Shown: one piece after another, positions 1-7,045 of the stretch
Layout: every line of letters starts with the position of its first letter
How positions within the stretch are numbered: position 1 is the first letter of the stretch
Notes under the pieces: model-generated
Database searches by the model: none
Seen by the model: only the letters and a program-made list of their open reading frames with translations
Told to the model about the DNA's origin: nothing
Made by a program: the position numbers and the translations under genes
NCBI GenBank assembly: GCA_964448935.1
Contig: CAYVBE010000177.1
Coordinates: 1 to 8,829, forward strand
Length of the DNA: 8,829 bases
Direction: 5' to 3'
Origin: CAYVBE01 sp964448935
Lineage (GTDB): Bacteria; Planctomycetota; Brocadiia; SM23-32

Positions 1-194
1 AGAAGTGGATCGAGGAGGGCAACCTGGGCGGCAAGGGCTCGGACGCCCACAAGGCCGCCGTCGTCGGGGACACCGTCGGAGACCCCTTCAAGGACACCTC
101 CGGCCCCAGCATGAACATCCTGATCAAGCTGATGGGCGTGGTTTCCCTGGTGTTCGCCCCGGTTATCGCCCAGGTGGGCGGCCTCATCGGCTGA
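1..194 (+). CDS. hppA: Ion-translocating membrane pyrophosphatase, C-terminal end (partial)
   Basis: This is the 3' end of a membrane-bound pyrophosphatase, which hydrolyses cytoplasmic pyrophosphate and pumps H+ and/or Na+ across the membrane. The first complete codon is at position 3; 63 codons are visible before TGA at 192-194. The visible part opens with the family's last conserved cytoplasmic motif: GGKGSDAHKAAVVGDTVGDP followed by FKDTSGPSMN. Its Lys and Asp residues belong to the metal-pyrophosphate site in characterised members. A final hydrophobic helix follows (about residues 39-62, from ILIKLMGVVSLV to the end). The residues that separate K+-dependent from K+-independent forms, and H+ from Na+ pumps, lie upstream of the window, so ion specificity cannot be stated. 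The gene converges on the minus-strand gene ending at 219, leaving only 24 bases between stop codons. Family assignment is very secure. Confidence 0.96.
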   Translation, partial: KWIEEGNLGGKGSDAHKAAVVGDTVGDPFKDTSGPSMNILIKLMGVVSLVFAPVIAQVGGLIG

Positions 195-218
195 AGATAG
201 CTGAGCTACGAGGACGGT

Positions 219-2072
219 TCAGAGGAGGCCCTCAAGGGTCTCCCTGAGCCCCTCCTTCTCTTCGTCCTCTTCTTCCTCGTCATCGCCCGTCTTCAGGCGG
301 TCCAGCAGGCCGCCGGGCAGGGATTCCTTGACACCGCCCTGCTGGAGCTTATCATCCAGCAGCCGCCGTAACTGTCGCTTGCCCAGTTCCTTCAGTGAAC
401 CCTTCATGGCCGCGAGGGTCTTGCCGACATCTACCCGAACCCGGGGGGAGCCTATGTCCCCCTCGACGCTGCCCACGATCTGAAGTGTCTGGAGATCGCT
501 CAGAAGCTGGCGCGTATTCTGTGGGCTGAGGCCGAGCATCCCGCGACCTTCCAGCACTTTGAAGCCGCGTATCTCCACCGCGAACGGCACGCTGATCCGT
601 GAGGCAGAGAACTTGCCTTCCAGCGTCACGTGCGCCGTGGCGTTGCTGATGTCCACCGGAATCTTCTCGCTCATGCGCAAAACCTCCCCCAGCGCGACCT
701 CGGGCACGTTGGCCGTGACGGCGTGCATGGCGTCCGGCTCGCTGAAGTCGAACTCAACCTTCGCGGTGGGTGCGTTCCCTCCGGCAGGCGTGAGGGTTAC
801 CGTCATGGGCTCCGTGAGCAGCCAGGGATGGCTCGACAGGCTCTGCCCCCGCAGGTCGTACTGACCGCCCAGGCCCGGCACCGGCAGCCCGTCCACCACC
901 AGTTGCCGCAGCAGGAGGGTCGGCCGATCGGCGATCAGTTCTTTGGCCGACAGGGCCAGATAGCCCCGGTTGGCGGCGAGTTCGAGCAGGTGCGGTTTGG
1001 CCTTCTCCTCGGCCTGCGCCTCCTTCCGCGCGCGCCACTTCGCCAGCAGGTCCTTCGCCCTCAGCAGGTAGTCGCGTACGGTCTCGGCCTTTTTCAGGTA
1101 ATCGGTCAGCAATACGCCCTCTCCCGGCTCCTCCGGCTCAGGCTCTTCGGGTTTTCTATACACCTCACCGGGCGTCTCGCGGGGCGCGCCGAAGCGGACG
1201 TTCCGCACCGCCATACGGTCCATGACGTATCGCTTTCGCAGAAGATCAATCATGCCGAAATCCGCCGACAGCTCGGCCACCTCGATGCGGTTGCGGGCCG
1301 GCTCGGAGGGATCGGTCATCTGGATGCCCTGCAGGTGGAACTTGCCTTTGTTCAGGGCGATGTTCGCGCCCTCCAGGTTGACCTCCGCGCCGTTGGCCAT
1401 GCCCATGCCGTGCCGCGCGCCGGCCTTGAACAAGGTGTCTGTGACGACGAACTCCACAACCGCCAGCACCACCGCGAGCACGATGACCAGGACGATGCCG
1501 CCCTTCCGGAACAGGGGCTGGCCGGTCTCGGCCGTTTCGGCCATCTCCTTCTTGCGCCGGCCGAAGACGATCCACAGGAAGAAGCGGACGAACGGGTTGG
1601 CCGCCAGTTTCTGCATCCGTGGGCTGCGCTGGGTGACCTGCACTACGCCCTTTCGCAGCTTGTCCACAAGCTTCACCATCAGCACGGCGAACAACCCCCC
1701 CAGCAGAGCGGCGACCGGCAGACCGCCCACACGACAGTAAACGTGCAGGTCCAGCAGTGCGATCACCGGCGTCTCCGACAGGAAGCGGAACAGCCCCTCC
1801 AGGCCGAACCCGTGAATAATCGTGTGCCCGATCCGGAACGTCACCGGCGCCAGGAGCAGGCAGGCCGTCTTCCCCAGCAGGACGCCCAGAAGCGCGACGC
1901 CAATGTGGGCGCTCAGGATCAGCAGCAGCACGATGGCCAGCACCAGGCTCAGGTTGAACCCCGGTATCATGCCGATCAGCACGCCCAAAAGAGCCCCCAG
2001 CGCGATCTGCCGTGGCGCAACACCGCCGCGCACCATCTTGCCGATATTCCGCAGAAGCTTCAGCAGGAACAT
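219..2072 (-). CDS. TIGR03546-TIGR03545-type fusion: DUF2062-like membrane domain plus AsmA-like envelope domain
   Basis: This is an uncharacterised 617-residue envelope protein. Residues 1-155 resemble TIGR03546/DUF2062 membrane proteins, with hydrophobic helices at about 22-54, 57-78 and 117-137 and a GMIPG turn near 34-38. A further helix at about 191-212 follows the basic stretch FGRRKKE and starts a TIGR03545-like part. There, residues 228-295 (VNLEGANIALNKGKF, then IEVAELSADFGMIDLLR) have the beta-rich look of AsmA/DUF748-type proteins. A Pro/Glu-rich linker lies at about 307-316, a charged helical segment at about 320-375, and an acidic DDEEEEDEEKE stretch at 597-607. Upstream in-frame codons reach 2174, but ATG 2072 is preferred: GGAGAGG lies 9 bases upstream and the protein then begins like TIGR03546 members. 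As I recall, the two families are normally separate adjacent genes. Function is unknown; an envelope or lipid-related role is inferred only from the AsmA-like look. Confidence 0.85.
   Translation of the reverse strand: MFLLKLLRNIGKMVRGGVAPRQIALGALLGVLIGMIPGFNLSLVLAIVLLLILSAHIGVALLGVLLGKTACLLLAPVTFRIGHTIIHGFGLEGLFRFLSETPVIALLDLHVYCRVGGLPVAALLGGLFAVLMVKLVDKLRKGVVQVTQRSPRMQKLAANPFVRFFLWIVFGRRKKEMAETAETGQPLFRKGGIVLVIVLAVVLAVVEFVVTDTLFKAGARHGMGMANGAEVNLEGANIALNKGKFHLQGIQMTDPSEPARNRIEVAELSADFGMIDLLRKRYVMDRMAVRNVRFGAPRETPGEVYRKPEEPEPEEPGEGVLLTDYLKKAETVRDYLLRAKDLLAKWRARKEAQAEEKAKPHLLELAANRGYLALSAKELIADRPTLLLRQLVVDGLPVPGLGGQYDLRGQSLSSHPWLLTEPMTVTLTPAGGNAPTAKVEFDFSEPDAMHAVTANVPEVALGEVLRMSEKIPVDISNATAHVTLEGKFSASRISVPFAVEIRGFKVLEGRGMLGLSPQNTRQLLSDLQTLQIVGSVEGDIGSPRVRVDVGKTLAAMKGSLKELGKRQLRRLLDDKLQQGGVKESLPGGLLDRLKTGDDEEEEDEEKEGLRETLEGLL
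224..243 (+). terminator. Possible stem-loop terminator after hppA
   Basis: GGAGGCCC, loop TCAA, GGGTCTCC can fold into an 8-bp stem with one G-T (G-U) wobble, 29 bases past the hppA stop. The downstream DNA on this strand is pyrimidine-rich (CT tracts at about 249-275) but has no clean T run, so it is not a textbook intrinsic terminator. It also lies inside the last codons of the convergent gene, so the symmetry may be incidental. A smaller palindrome, TAGCT-G-AGCTA, sits at 198-208 between the two stop codons. Confidence 0.3.
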
Positions 2073-2114
2073 GCTCGTATCCCTCTCCGATGTGTGGATT
2101 GCCCCAGGCTCCGG

Positions 2115-2138
2115 TACGGTCCTTTCCATTGGACCGTA
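2115..2138. repeat. 8-bp perfect inverted repeat, possible operator
   Basis: TACGGTCC and GGACCGTA are perfect inverted repeats separated by 8 bases (TTTCCATT). They sit 43-66 bases upstream of the start at 2072 and cover the candidate -10 box at 2133-2128. No T run follows on either strand, so an intrinsic terminator is unlikely. A dimeric regulator's binding site is the more natural reading, but no regulator gene is visible here. Confidence 0.45.
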
Positions 2139-2156
2139 AACGTTGGGGTACGTCAA
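2128..2156 (-). promoter_or_regulatory. Candidate promoter for the 2072-219 gene
   Basis: On the minus strand TTGACG (2156-2151), a 17-base spacer and TCCAAT (2133-2128) resemble a housekeeping sigma promoter: five of six matches at -35, four of six at -10. The -35 box contains the TGA stop of the small ORF at 2260-2153. The -10 box overlaps the inverted repeat. It would let the fusion gene be transcribed separately from the DUF4838 gene upstream. This is sequence resemblance only, in a phylum whose promoters are poorly defined. Confidence 0.35.
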
Positions 2157-2260
2157 GCCTTCAGCGAGACGCAACCCTCCCGTTCACTCGCCGGCGAAGC
2201 AGCGCAGACGGCCGCTGACAGCAACAGCACGATCGCAGCGAACGCGCATCGTCTCAGCAT
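2153..2260 (-). CDS. Putative 35-residue ORF, mostly signal peptide
   Basis: This short frame begins MLRRCAFAAIVLLLSAAVCA and stops at TGA (2155-2153). It has a basic N-terminus (two Arg), a hydrophobic core (about 6-18) and small residues suiting signal peptidase cleavage near residues 20-22. That would leave a mature peptide of only about 14 residues containing one Cys. VC lacks the Leu at -3 expected of a lipobox, so a lipoprotein is doubtful. An in-frame ATG four codons upstream (2272) is an alternative start. The ribosome site is weak (GGGATGG, 8 bases before ATG 2260). It lies 30 bases after the DUF4838 stop, on the same strand. It could be a genuine small exported peptide, the broken 5' end of a lost secreted-protein gene, or chance. 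I do not recognise it. Confidence 0.35.
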   Translation of the reverse strand: MLRRCAFAAIVLLLSAAVCAASPASEREGCVSLKA

Positions 2261-2290
2261 GACATCATCCATCCCAGAATCCAGAAATGC

Positions 2291-5038
2291 CTATCCGCCC
2301 TTCCCTGCCGGCTTCTCGAATACCAACCAGGGTCCCGTCACGAAGGTCATCAGGTGCGGGTGGTTTCCGTATCCGATGATCCCCCTTCCAGGCGCGAACG
2401 GCAGCAGCGAGGAAACCTCCGTCTCGAATTCACCTTCCGTGCCGGGGGCGGGCCGGCGCGTGTAACGCGCCACGCACATTCTCGGCAGCGCCTTTTGCGC
2501 GGAGGACGGGTTGATGTTGAGCGACCGCATATCCAGGCGCATCTCCACCTGCCAGCCTTCGTCGGAGCGGCCGGCGGCGGCCGTGGTTACGTCCCAATCG
2601 AGATTCCCCGAGGCATGATCGGAGACCGCCCCGTTGGCGTTCACCCGCACCTGCTGCCAGCGCGCGCCCTGGCGCCGGAAATTGAACACTATGCAATCGT
2701 CTCTTCGCATGTCCGGGTCTCGCCAGGCGGTGGTGTCTCGGTCGGCGACATCGGCGCCGGTGGTTTCCGGGGCCTGCTCCGCCCGGAAGGCGAGGTAGAG
2801 CGCTTCATCTTCGTAGAGCGCATAAATGGCGGTCACCTCGGGCACGCGCTTCTGGATCAGGGTGGCGGCGCCGCCGGGAGCGTGGGTAGCCGGGAAGAAG
2901 TTGCCCACGAAGATCGGCTCGCCCCACTCCCCTTCCCGCAGTTGACCGTCAATTCGGGGCGGCGTCTGGCATCGGGGGATGAACAGGACGCCACGTTCGG
3001 CGAGCAGCTCCTCGACCAGGCCCACCGCGGCCCCGGAATCCGGACCGGCGACGGCCGACAGGGCTCCTCGTGCCGCCTGTCGGACTTGATCAAGACGCGC
3101 AAACTCACGGCCCGTAACGGCCCGGCGGCTCAGCTCGGAGACCACCGTCTCCAGCGCGGCGTTCGGCCGCCGGTCGTAGTAGGAGATGTGGTCGAGTTCA
3201 TCGCGGCCGGTGGTGCTGAAAGCAGCGAAGCCGAGCGCGCGGACGGCTGCGACGGCCTCCTGCACGTCTCCCGCACCCAGCCATCCCTCCAGCCCGGCCA
3301 GCACGCGCGGGATGTCCAGGGGCTCTTCTGCGGCCAGTTCGTTGGCTTTGGTCGCGGCGGCGTAGCGGGCGGAGAGCACGCGTGTGAGTGCAAAGGATGT
3401 CTTGAAGAACCGGATGCGCTCCCGGACGACATCATCCGGCGCTGCTTTCTGCGCCTCTTGCAGAAGCCCCCAGGCGTGGTCGCACTTCTCGGGCGGGAAT
3501 ATCTCGAGTTGCTTCGGATCGCGCAGCCAGCGGTAGTTGCTGCGGTCGCTCTCCGGCGTCTGGGTGCACCAGACCTCCTCCAGGTAGTCAAAATACGCCT
3601 TCATCTCATCCGCTGCCGGCCCGAACATGTCGTCGTAGAACCGGCCCAGCAGGGCGTCCGGGTCGGCATCGGTGTCCCACAGCAGTTCAGAGACCAGCCA
3701 GTATTTCGGCCCGTCCAGACCCCAGTTGGGGTATGCCTCGGCGTAGAAGCCGTCCACGCCCGCGCCGTAGCGTTCCTTGATGTTTTTTGCCAGGTATCGG
3801 TTGTAGATGCGTGGGATGACGAAGCCACCTCCGTACATGTATTCGTAAACCCCCATGCGCCCGGCAAAACCCAACCACTTCTGCAGGCTCTGCCGAAATT
3901 CCCGCACCTGCGCCGGATCGTGAAGCTGGGCGCTGTCCAGGGTAAGGTATGGGACGATCATGGGATGCAGCTCGATCGAACCGGCGGGCAAGCACCGCAG
4001 ACCGGCGTAGGCCAGGCATCCGAGCCGCTCGTCCGGGAAATCCTCCGCGACCCGCTCGGCGATTCGGTTGTAGAACTGCCAGAAGGCCCACGCGATCCGT
4101 TCTGGCCTCCCTTTGATCGCGTCGGGCGCCGCCGCCAGGCAGTCCGCGCATTCGCAGAACCGGCCCGTGTCGTTCATGCCGATGCTGAAAGAGCTTTCCT
4201 CCGGGTGGTCGCGGAAGTGCTGGATGATGTGGTTCGAGACGAACTCGGTCACCTGCGCGTTGGTCGCGCAGGGCTGGAAGTCATTGGCGTTGCGCGGACG
4301 CTCCCGTTCCCCCTCAATCTTCGGGTACCATTCGGAGTGAGCCTCGAAGTACTTCGACGGTGGCACGATACTCCGAAGGGCGTGGTGGAAATGGTCGCGC
4401 CGGCGCACGCGGAAGTTGTATTGGGGAACAGTGCGGAACCAGCGCGACTTATAGTCCGGTTCCTCCACAATGTGGTTGTCGGCGGGCAGCGTGATGGATT
4501 TGCCAGCGGGCAGGATGTCGCCGGGCCCGAGGATGCCGTCCTCGTCAGGCCGCCACCAGCGGGGTCCCATCAGGTAACGGCGGAAACCGGCGAAACGCTC
4601 CAACACGTCGTAGGCCGCCCAGTTGGTGCCCCACCAGAACTTGCCGCTCAAATAGAGGTCGCGCCCGGCGCAGTGGATGATGAAGCCGTCGTCGTCCAGC
4701 GCATCGAGTTCGTCACCGATCACACGGTCCACCTCCGGCTGCCGGCCCACCCATACGCGGTAGTCGTAGCGTTGCCGGGCCTCCGCGTCGGCCATCACAT
4801 CGGCCGCCATGACAGGCAGCCGGACGCCGGTCGCCAACTCCACGTAACGCCGCAGGATAGCATGTCCGCCCCAGTCGTCCCATCGGGCCTGCTCCCAGCC
4901 GGAGCGGGTGATGAGTGCCGTGGAAGTGTCGGGAGAGGCCAGAACGAAATGCTCCTCCGCTGCAGGCGTGCCCGAGACAGGAGCCAGAATCACACCAATT
5001 ACCAGCACGACTGCCTGGAACCCGCCGGCGTGATGCAT
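2291..5038 (-). CDS. Secreted DUF4838 protein with C-terminal CBM9-like domain
   Basis: This is a 915-residue exported protein, probably a glycan-active enzyme of unknown specificity. A signal peptide spans about residues 1-27, ending near TPAAEEH. Residues about 35-190 resemble the alpha-glucuronidase (GH67) N-terminal-type domain that precedes DUF4838, including GKFWWGTNWAAYDVLERFAG. Residues about 210-480 match DUF4838, with the NDTGRFCECADC motif (289-300; Cys295, 297 and 300) and GVYEYMYGGG (396-405). A helical stretch fills about 510-680. Residues about 690-905 look like a CBM9/DOMON-type beta-sandwich, starting PRIDGQLREGEW and including DDCIVFNF and EGWQVEMRL. The start is well supported: AGGAGG lies 5 bases before ATG 5038. 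DUF4838 proteins are common in polysaccharide-degrading Planctomycetota, Lentisphaerota and Bacteroidota, but catalysis has not been shown to my knowledge. Glycoside hydrolysis is therefore an inference. Confidence 0.9.
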   Translation of the reverse strand: MHHAGGFQAVVLVIGVILAPVSGTPAAEEHFVLASPDTSTALITRSGWEQARWDDWGGHAILRRYVELATGVRLPVMAADVMADAEARQRYDYRVWVGRQPEVDRVIGDELDALDDDGFIIHCAGRDLYLSGKFWWGTNWAAYDVLERFAGFRRYLMGPRWWRPDEDGILGPGDILPAGKSITLPADNHIVEEPDYKSRWFRTVPQYNFRVRRRDHFHHALRSIVPPSKYFEAHSEWYPKIEGERERPRNANDFQPCATNAQVTEFVSNHIIQHFRDHPEESSFSIGMNDTGRFCECADCLAAAPDAIKGRPERIAWAFWQFYNRIAERVAEDFPDERLGCLAYAGLRCLPAGSIELHPMIVPYLTLDSAQLHDPAQVREFRQSLQKWLGFAGRMGVYEYMYGGGFVIPRIYNRYLAKNIKERYGAGVDGFYAEAYPNWGLDGPKYWLVSELLWDTDADPDALLGRFYDDMFGPAADEMKAYFDYLEEVWCTQTPESDRSNYRWLRDPKQLEIFPPEKCDHAWGLLQEAQKAAPDDVVRERIRFFKTSFALTRVLSARYAAATKANELAAEEPLDIPRVLAGLEGWLGAGDVQEAVAAVRALGFAAFSTTGRDELDHISYYDRRPNAALETVVSELSRRAVTGREFARLDQVRQAARGALSAVAGPDSGAAVGLVEELLAERGVLFIPRCQTPPRIDGQLREGEWGEPIFVGNFFPATHAPGGAATLIQKRVPEVTAIYALYEDEALYLAFRAEQAPETTGADVADRDTTAWRDPDMRRDDCIVFNFRRQGARWQQVRVNANGAVSDHASGNLDWDVTTAAAGRSDEGWQVEMRLDMRSLNINPSSAQKALPRMCVARYTRRPAPGTEGEFETEVSSLLPFAPGRGIIGYGNHPHLMTFVTGPWLVFEKPAGKGG

Positions 5039-5073
5039 CTTCTCCTCCTGTAGGCGCGCCCTTTTCGAGTCTG

Positions 5074-5102
5074 ACAGTACTTCGGGCGGGCCGGCGTGTC
5101 AA
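5074..5102 (-). promoter_or_regulatory. Candidate promoter for the DUF4838 gene
   Basis: A perfect TTGACA (5102-5097) is followed, after a 17-base spacer, by TACTGT (5079-5074), which keeps the most conserved T, A and final T of a -10 box. Transcription would start about 5067, giving a leader of roughly 30 bases that carries the strong AGGAGG site (5049-5044). It is the best promoter match I found in the window. Confidence 0.5.
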
Positions 5103-5120
5103 ACGGGACCCCGCGCGCGC

Positions 5121-5148
5121 TTGAAAAAGGGACATTCGGTGAGACAAT
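5121..5148 (+). promoter_or_regulatory. Candidate promoter for the metallophosphoesterase operon
   Basis: TTGAAA (5121-5126), a 16-base spacer and GACAAT (5143-5148) form a reasonable sigma-70-like promoter. Transcription would start about 5155, some 35 bases before the GTG at 5190. If it is real, an upstream TTG start at 5121 is ruled out because it lies in the -35 box. It stands back-to-back with the promoter at 5102-5074, with about 18 bases between the two -35 boxes. Confidence 0.4.
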
Positions 5149-5175
5149 ACCCATACGAGAGGAAAAAGGAACTTC
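5123..5175 (+). repeat. Imperfect direct repeat pair in the divergent intergenic region
   Basis: GAAAAAGGGACATTC (5123-5137) recurs as GAAAAAGGAACTTC (5162-5175), 39 bases later, sharing an exact GAAAAAGG core. The first copy overlaps the candidate -35 of the rightward promoter; the second lies just before the GGGAG ribosome site of the gene starting at 5190. It may be a regulator site pair or a remnant of dispersed REP-like sequence. No mobile gene is nearby. Confidence 0.4.
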
Positions 5176-5189
5176 TGGGAGCACACACG

Positions 5190-7034
5190 GTGACACGCCG
5201 ATTTCTGACGGTTGCGCTGCTGATTGCCGCCCTGCCGGTTTTCTGCCTGGGGAAAGGCGTGAATCCCGGCACCGACGCATCGGCTTCCCTGCCGGTGCCT
5301 GAGCCCTCTGAAGGATTCACCGTGGCCATCATAGCGGACCGAACGACCGGGTTCGACTCCGGCCTGGCCGTACTGGACGAGGCCGTGGACGAGCTGAACC
5401 TGCTCTGCCCGGAGCTGGTGTTCCACATCGGCGACATCGTGCCCGGTTACATGCGGGACATGCACGAGTGGCGCGCCGATATCCGGAAGGCCCGCGAAAT
5501 TCTGGACCGCCTGGAGGCGCCCTTCTACCCCGTGGCCGGCAACCATGACGTGATCACCGGCACCGGGGACCCGGCCGACCGGCGGGGCGAGCAGCTCCAC
5601 AAGGCGTATTTCGGGCCGCTGTATTACTCGCTCGATTACCGGGGCACGCATTTCGTTGTCCTCTACAGCGAAGAGACTCTTGAATCCCGGCCGCGGTTCA
5701 GCGACCGCCAGATCGAATGGCTGCGCCGAGACCTGGAGGCCAGCGGCGGGCGCTCCGTCTTTGTCTTTCTCCATAAACCGGCCTGGGAGTACAAGAGCGC
5801 GAACTGGTCCGACGTACACGACGTGCTGAAGCAGCATCCCGTCCGCGCCGTCATCGGAGGGCATTTCCATCATTACTACAAGGCGCAGAAGCTCGACGGC
5901 ATCCAGTACTACGTAATCGGCGTCACCGGCGGGCGCACCTTCAGTCCGGAGTTGGCCGGCGGTCTGGAGCACTACTGCCTGCTGCGTATCACCCCGGATT
6001 CCTACCGGCTGGTCCTGGTGAAGCCGGGCTCCGTTCTGCCCGACGACTACATCGCGTTGGAGGACTTCAAGGCGATGGAGACGCTCCGCTTCCTCTCCCG
6101 CGAAGAGGTCGGCGCGGTCAGTTCCGTGCGGAGCCCGGAGAGCGGCCCAGTCCGGGAGACGGCAACGCTGCGGGTCACCAACCCCCTGGATACCGCCCTG
6201 CCCGTGACCGTGAGACCCGCAGAGGGGCTGTCCACGTGGGCGGCCGAGCCGGCGGTGCAAGAGCTGGTCCTGCCGGCCGGCTCGCGGCGCGAGGTGGTCT
6301 TCACGCTGATCAGCCCGGCGGTCACATCCGAGCGGCTCGAGGTGCCGGAATTCGAGGTGGAGTTCGAGTACGTGGACTCGCAGGAGCGGCGTGTCCGCAT
6401 CGCCCTGCCCCGCCGTGTGCCGCTGCGGCGGACGGCGGAACTTGCGAAAAGGCAGGGGACGATTGCAATTGACGGCAACCCCGAAGAAGCCGCCTGGGCG
6501 GCGGCCCCCCTGCTGACCACGACCCGGTGGCGGACAAGCCCCTACGAGACCGAGGAGCCCGGCCCTCGCCTGCGCGTGCTGGCCGATGAAGCGGGGCTTT
6601 ATCTGAGTGCGAAATCACAGGACGACCGCATCTGCGACTTCGAGGCCGACCGGATGCTCAGGGACGCTCTGTTTGTGGGTTGTGCGGAGCCCCCGTTGCG
6701 CGACGGCCGACCGGAGATGATTGCTATATTTCCCTTTGCAGACCAGGGCTCTGACACGGCAATCCGGGCGTCCTGGAGCTATCTGTACGTCTCCGGAACG
6801 CCGGTGAAGGGCGTGCGATGTCGCGCGCGGAGGACGCATCCTGGCGGATGGGAATGCGAAGCCTTCGTGCCCTGGGAGGCACTGGGGACGCAGCCGGGGT
6901 CTGCACCGCTGTCTTTTAACGCCGGCGCCTGGGACAATGACGGCGAGTTGTTCACGGAGTTTTACTCCTGGGCCCCCACCGACGGACAGAGGGCCTGGGG
7001 AACACTTCAACCGCAGCTCAATCTGTCCCAATGA
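5190..7034 (+). CDS. Secreted calcineurin-like metallophosphoesterase with C-terminal CBM9-like domain
   Basis: This is a 614-residue exported phosphoesterase of the calcineurin-like fold. GTG 5190 is chosen because GGGAG lies 8 bases upstream and the protein then starts with a clean signal peptide (MTRRFLTVALLIAALPVF). Residues about 43-280 carry the metal-site motifs in order: D50-R-T (motif I), G81-D82, G117-NHD, H195 in FLHKP, and G224-H-F-H. Motif I has Thr where the usual D-x-H has His. Residues about 320-405 look like a beta-sandwich linker (NPLDTALPVTV, LVLPAGSRREVVF). Residues about 421-608 form a CBM9/DOMON-type domain, starting GTIAIDGNPEEAAW and with GGWECEAFVPWEAL near 552-565. 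The substrate is unknown; a phosphorylated glycan, teichoic-acid-like polymer or nucleotide would all fit. It is divergent from the DUF4838 gene and likely co-transcribed with the gene at 7046. Confidence 0.9.
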   Translation: MTRRFLTVALLIAALPVFCLGKGVNPGTDASASLPVPEPSEGFTVAIIADRTTGFDSGLAVLDEAVDELNLLCPELVFHIGDIVPGYMRDMHEWRADIRKAREILDRLEAPFYPVAGNHDVITGTGDPADRRGEQLHKAYFGPLYYSLDYRGTHFVVLYSEETLESRPRFSDRQIEWLRRDLEASGGRSVFVFLHKPAWEYKSANWSDVHDVLKQHPVRAVIGGHFHHYYKAQKLDGIQYYVIGVTGGRTFSPELAGGLEHYCLLRITPDSYRLVLVKPGSVLPDDYIALEDFKAMETLRFLSREEVGAVSSVRSPESGPVRETATLRVTNPLDTALPVTVRPAEGLSTWAAEPAVQELVLPAGSRREVVFTLISPAVTSERLEVPEFEVEFEYVDSQERRVRIALPRRVPLRRTAELAKRQGTIAIDGNPEEAAWAAAPLLTTTRWRTSPYETEEPGPRLRVLADEAGLYLSAKSQDDRICDFEADRMLRDALFVGCAEPPLRDGRPEMIAIFPFADQGSDTAIRASWSYLYVSGTPVKGVRCRARRTHPGGWECEAFVPWEALGTQPGSAPLSFNAGAWDNDGELFTEFYSWAPTDGQRAWGTLQPQLNLSQ

Positions 7035-7038
7035 GGAG
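7033..7038 (+). promoter_or_regulatory. Ribosome binding site overlapping the upstream stop codon
   Basis: GAGGAG overlaps the TGA (7032-7034) of the metallophosphoesterase and lies 7 bases before ATG 7046. This fixes the start of the downstream gene and suggests the two genes share an mRNA, possibly with coupled translation. Confidence 0.75.
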
Positions 7039-7045
7039 TGGGAAG

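Noticed and set aside
2073..2174. Upstream start at 2174 for the fusion protein, adding 34 residues
   Set aside because: The added residues are polar and unlike the family N-terminus. The stretch contains the inverted repeat and candidate promoter, and ATG 2072 has a GGAGAGG site.
630..2465. A 611-codon open frame on the + strand opposite the fusion gene
   Set aside because: It is Gln/His/Arg-rich low-complexity translation and runs across two minus-strand genes and their intergenic region. It is a composition shadow.
2354..5053. A very long open frame (899 codons) on the + strand, antisense to the DUF4838 gene
   Set aside because: The translation is Arg/Gly/His/Val-rich with no recognisable domain, while the opposite strand has a signal peptide, strong ribosome site and two domains. 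Long antisense frames are expected opposite high-GC genes.
5121..5189. TTG start at 5121 for the metallophosphoesterase, adding 23 residues
   Set aside because: It would place a highly charged extension before an otherwise clean signal peptide and lies in the candidate -35 box. GTG 5190 has a properly spaced GGGAG.
4713..6260. A 515-codon minus-strand frame spanning the divergent intergenic region
   Set aside because: It overlaps the start of both well-supported divergent genes and both candidate promoters, and its translation has no domain signature.
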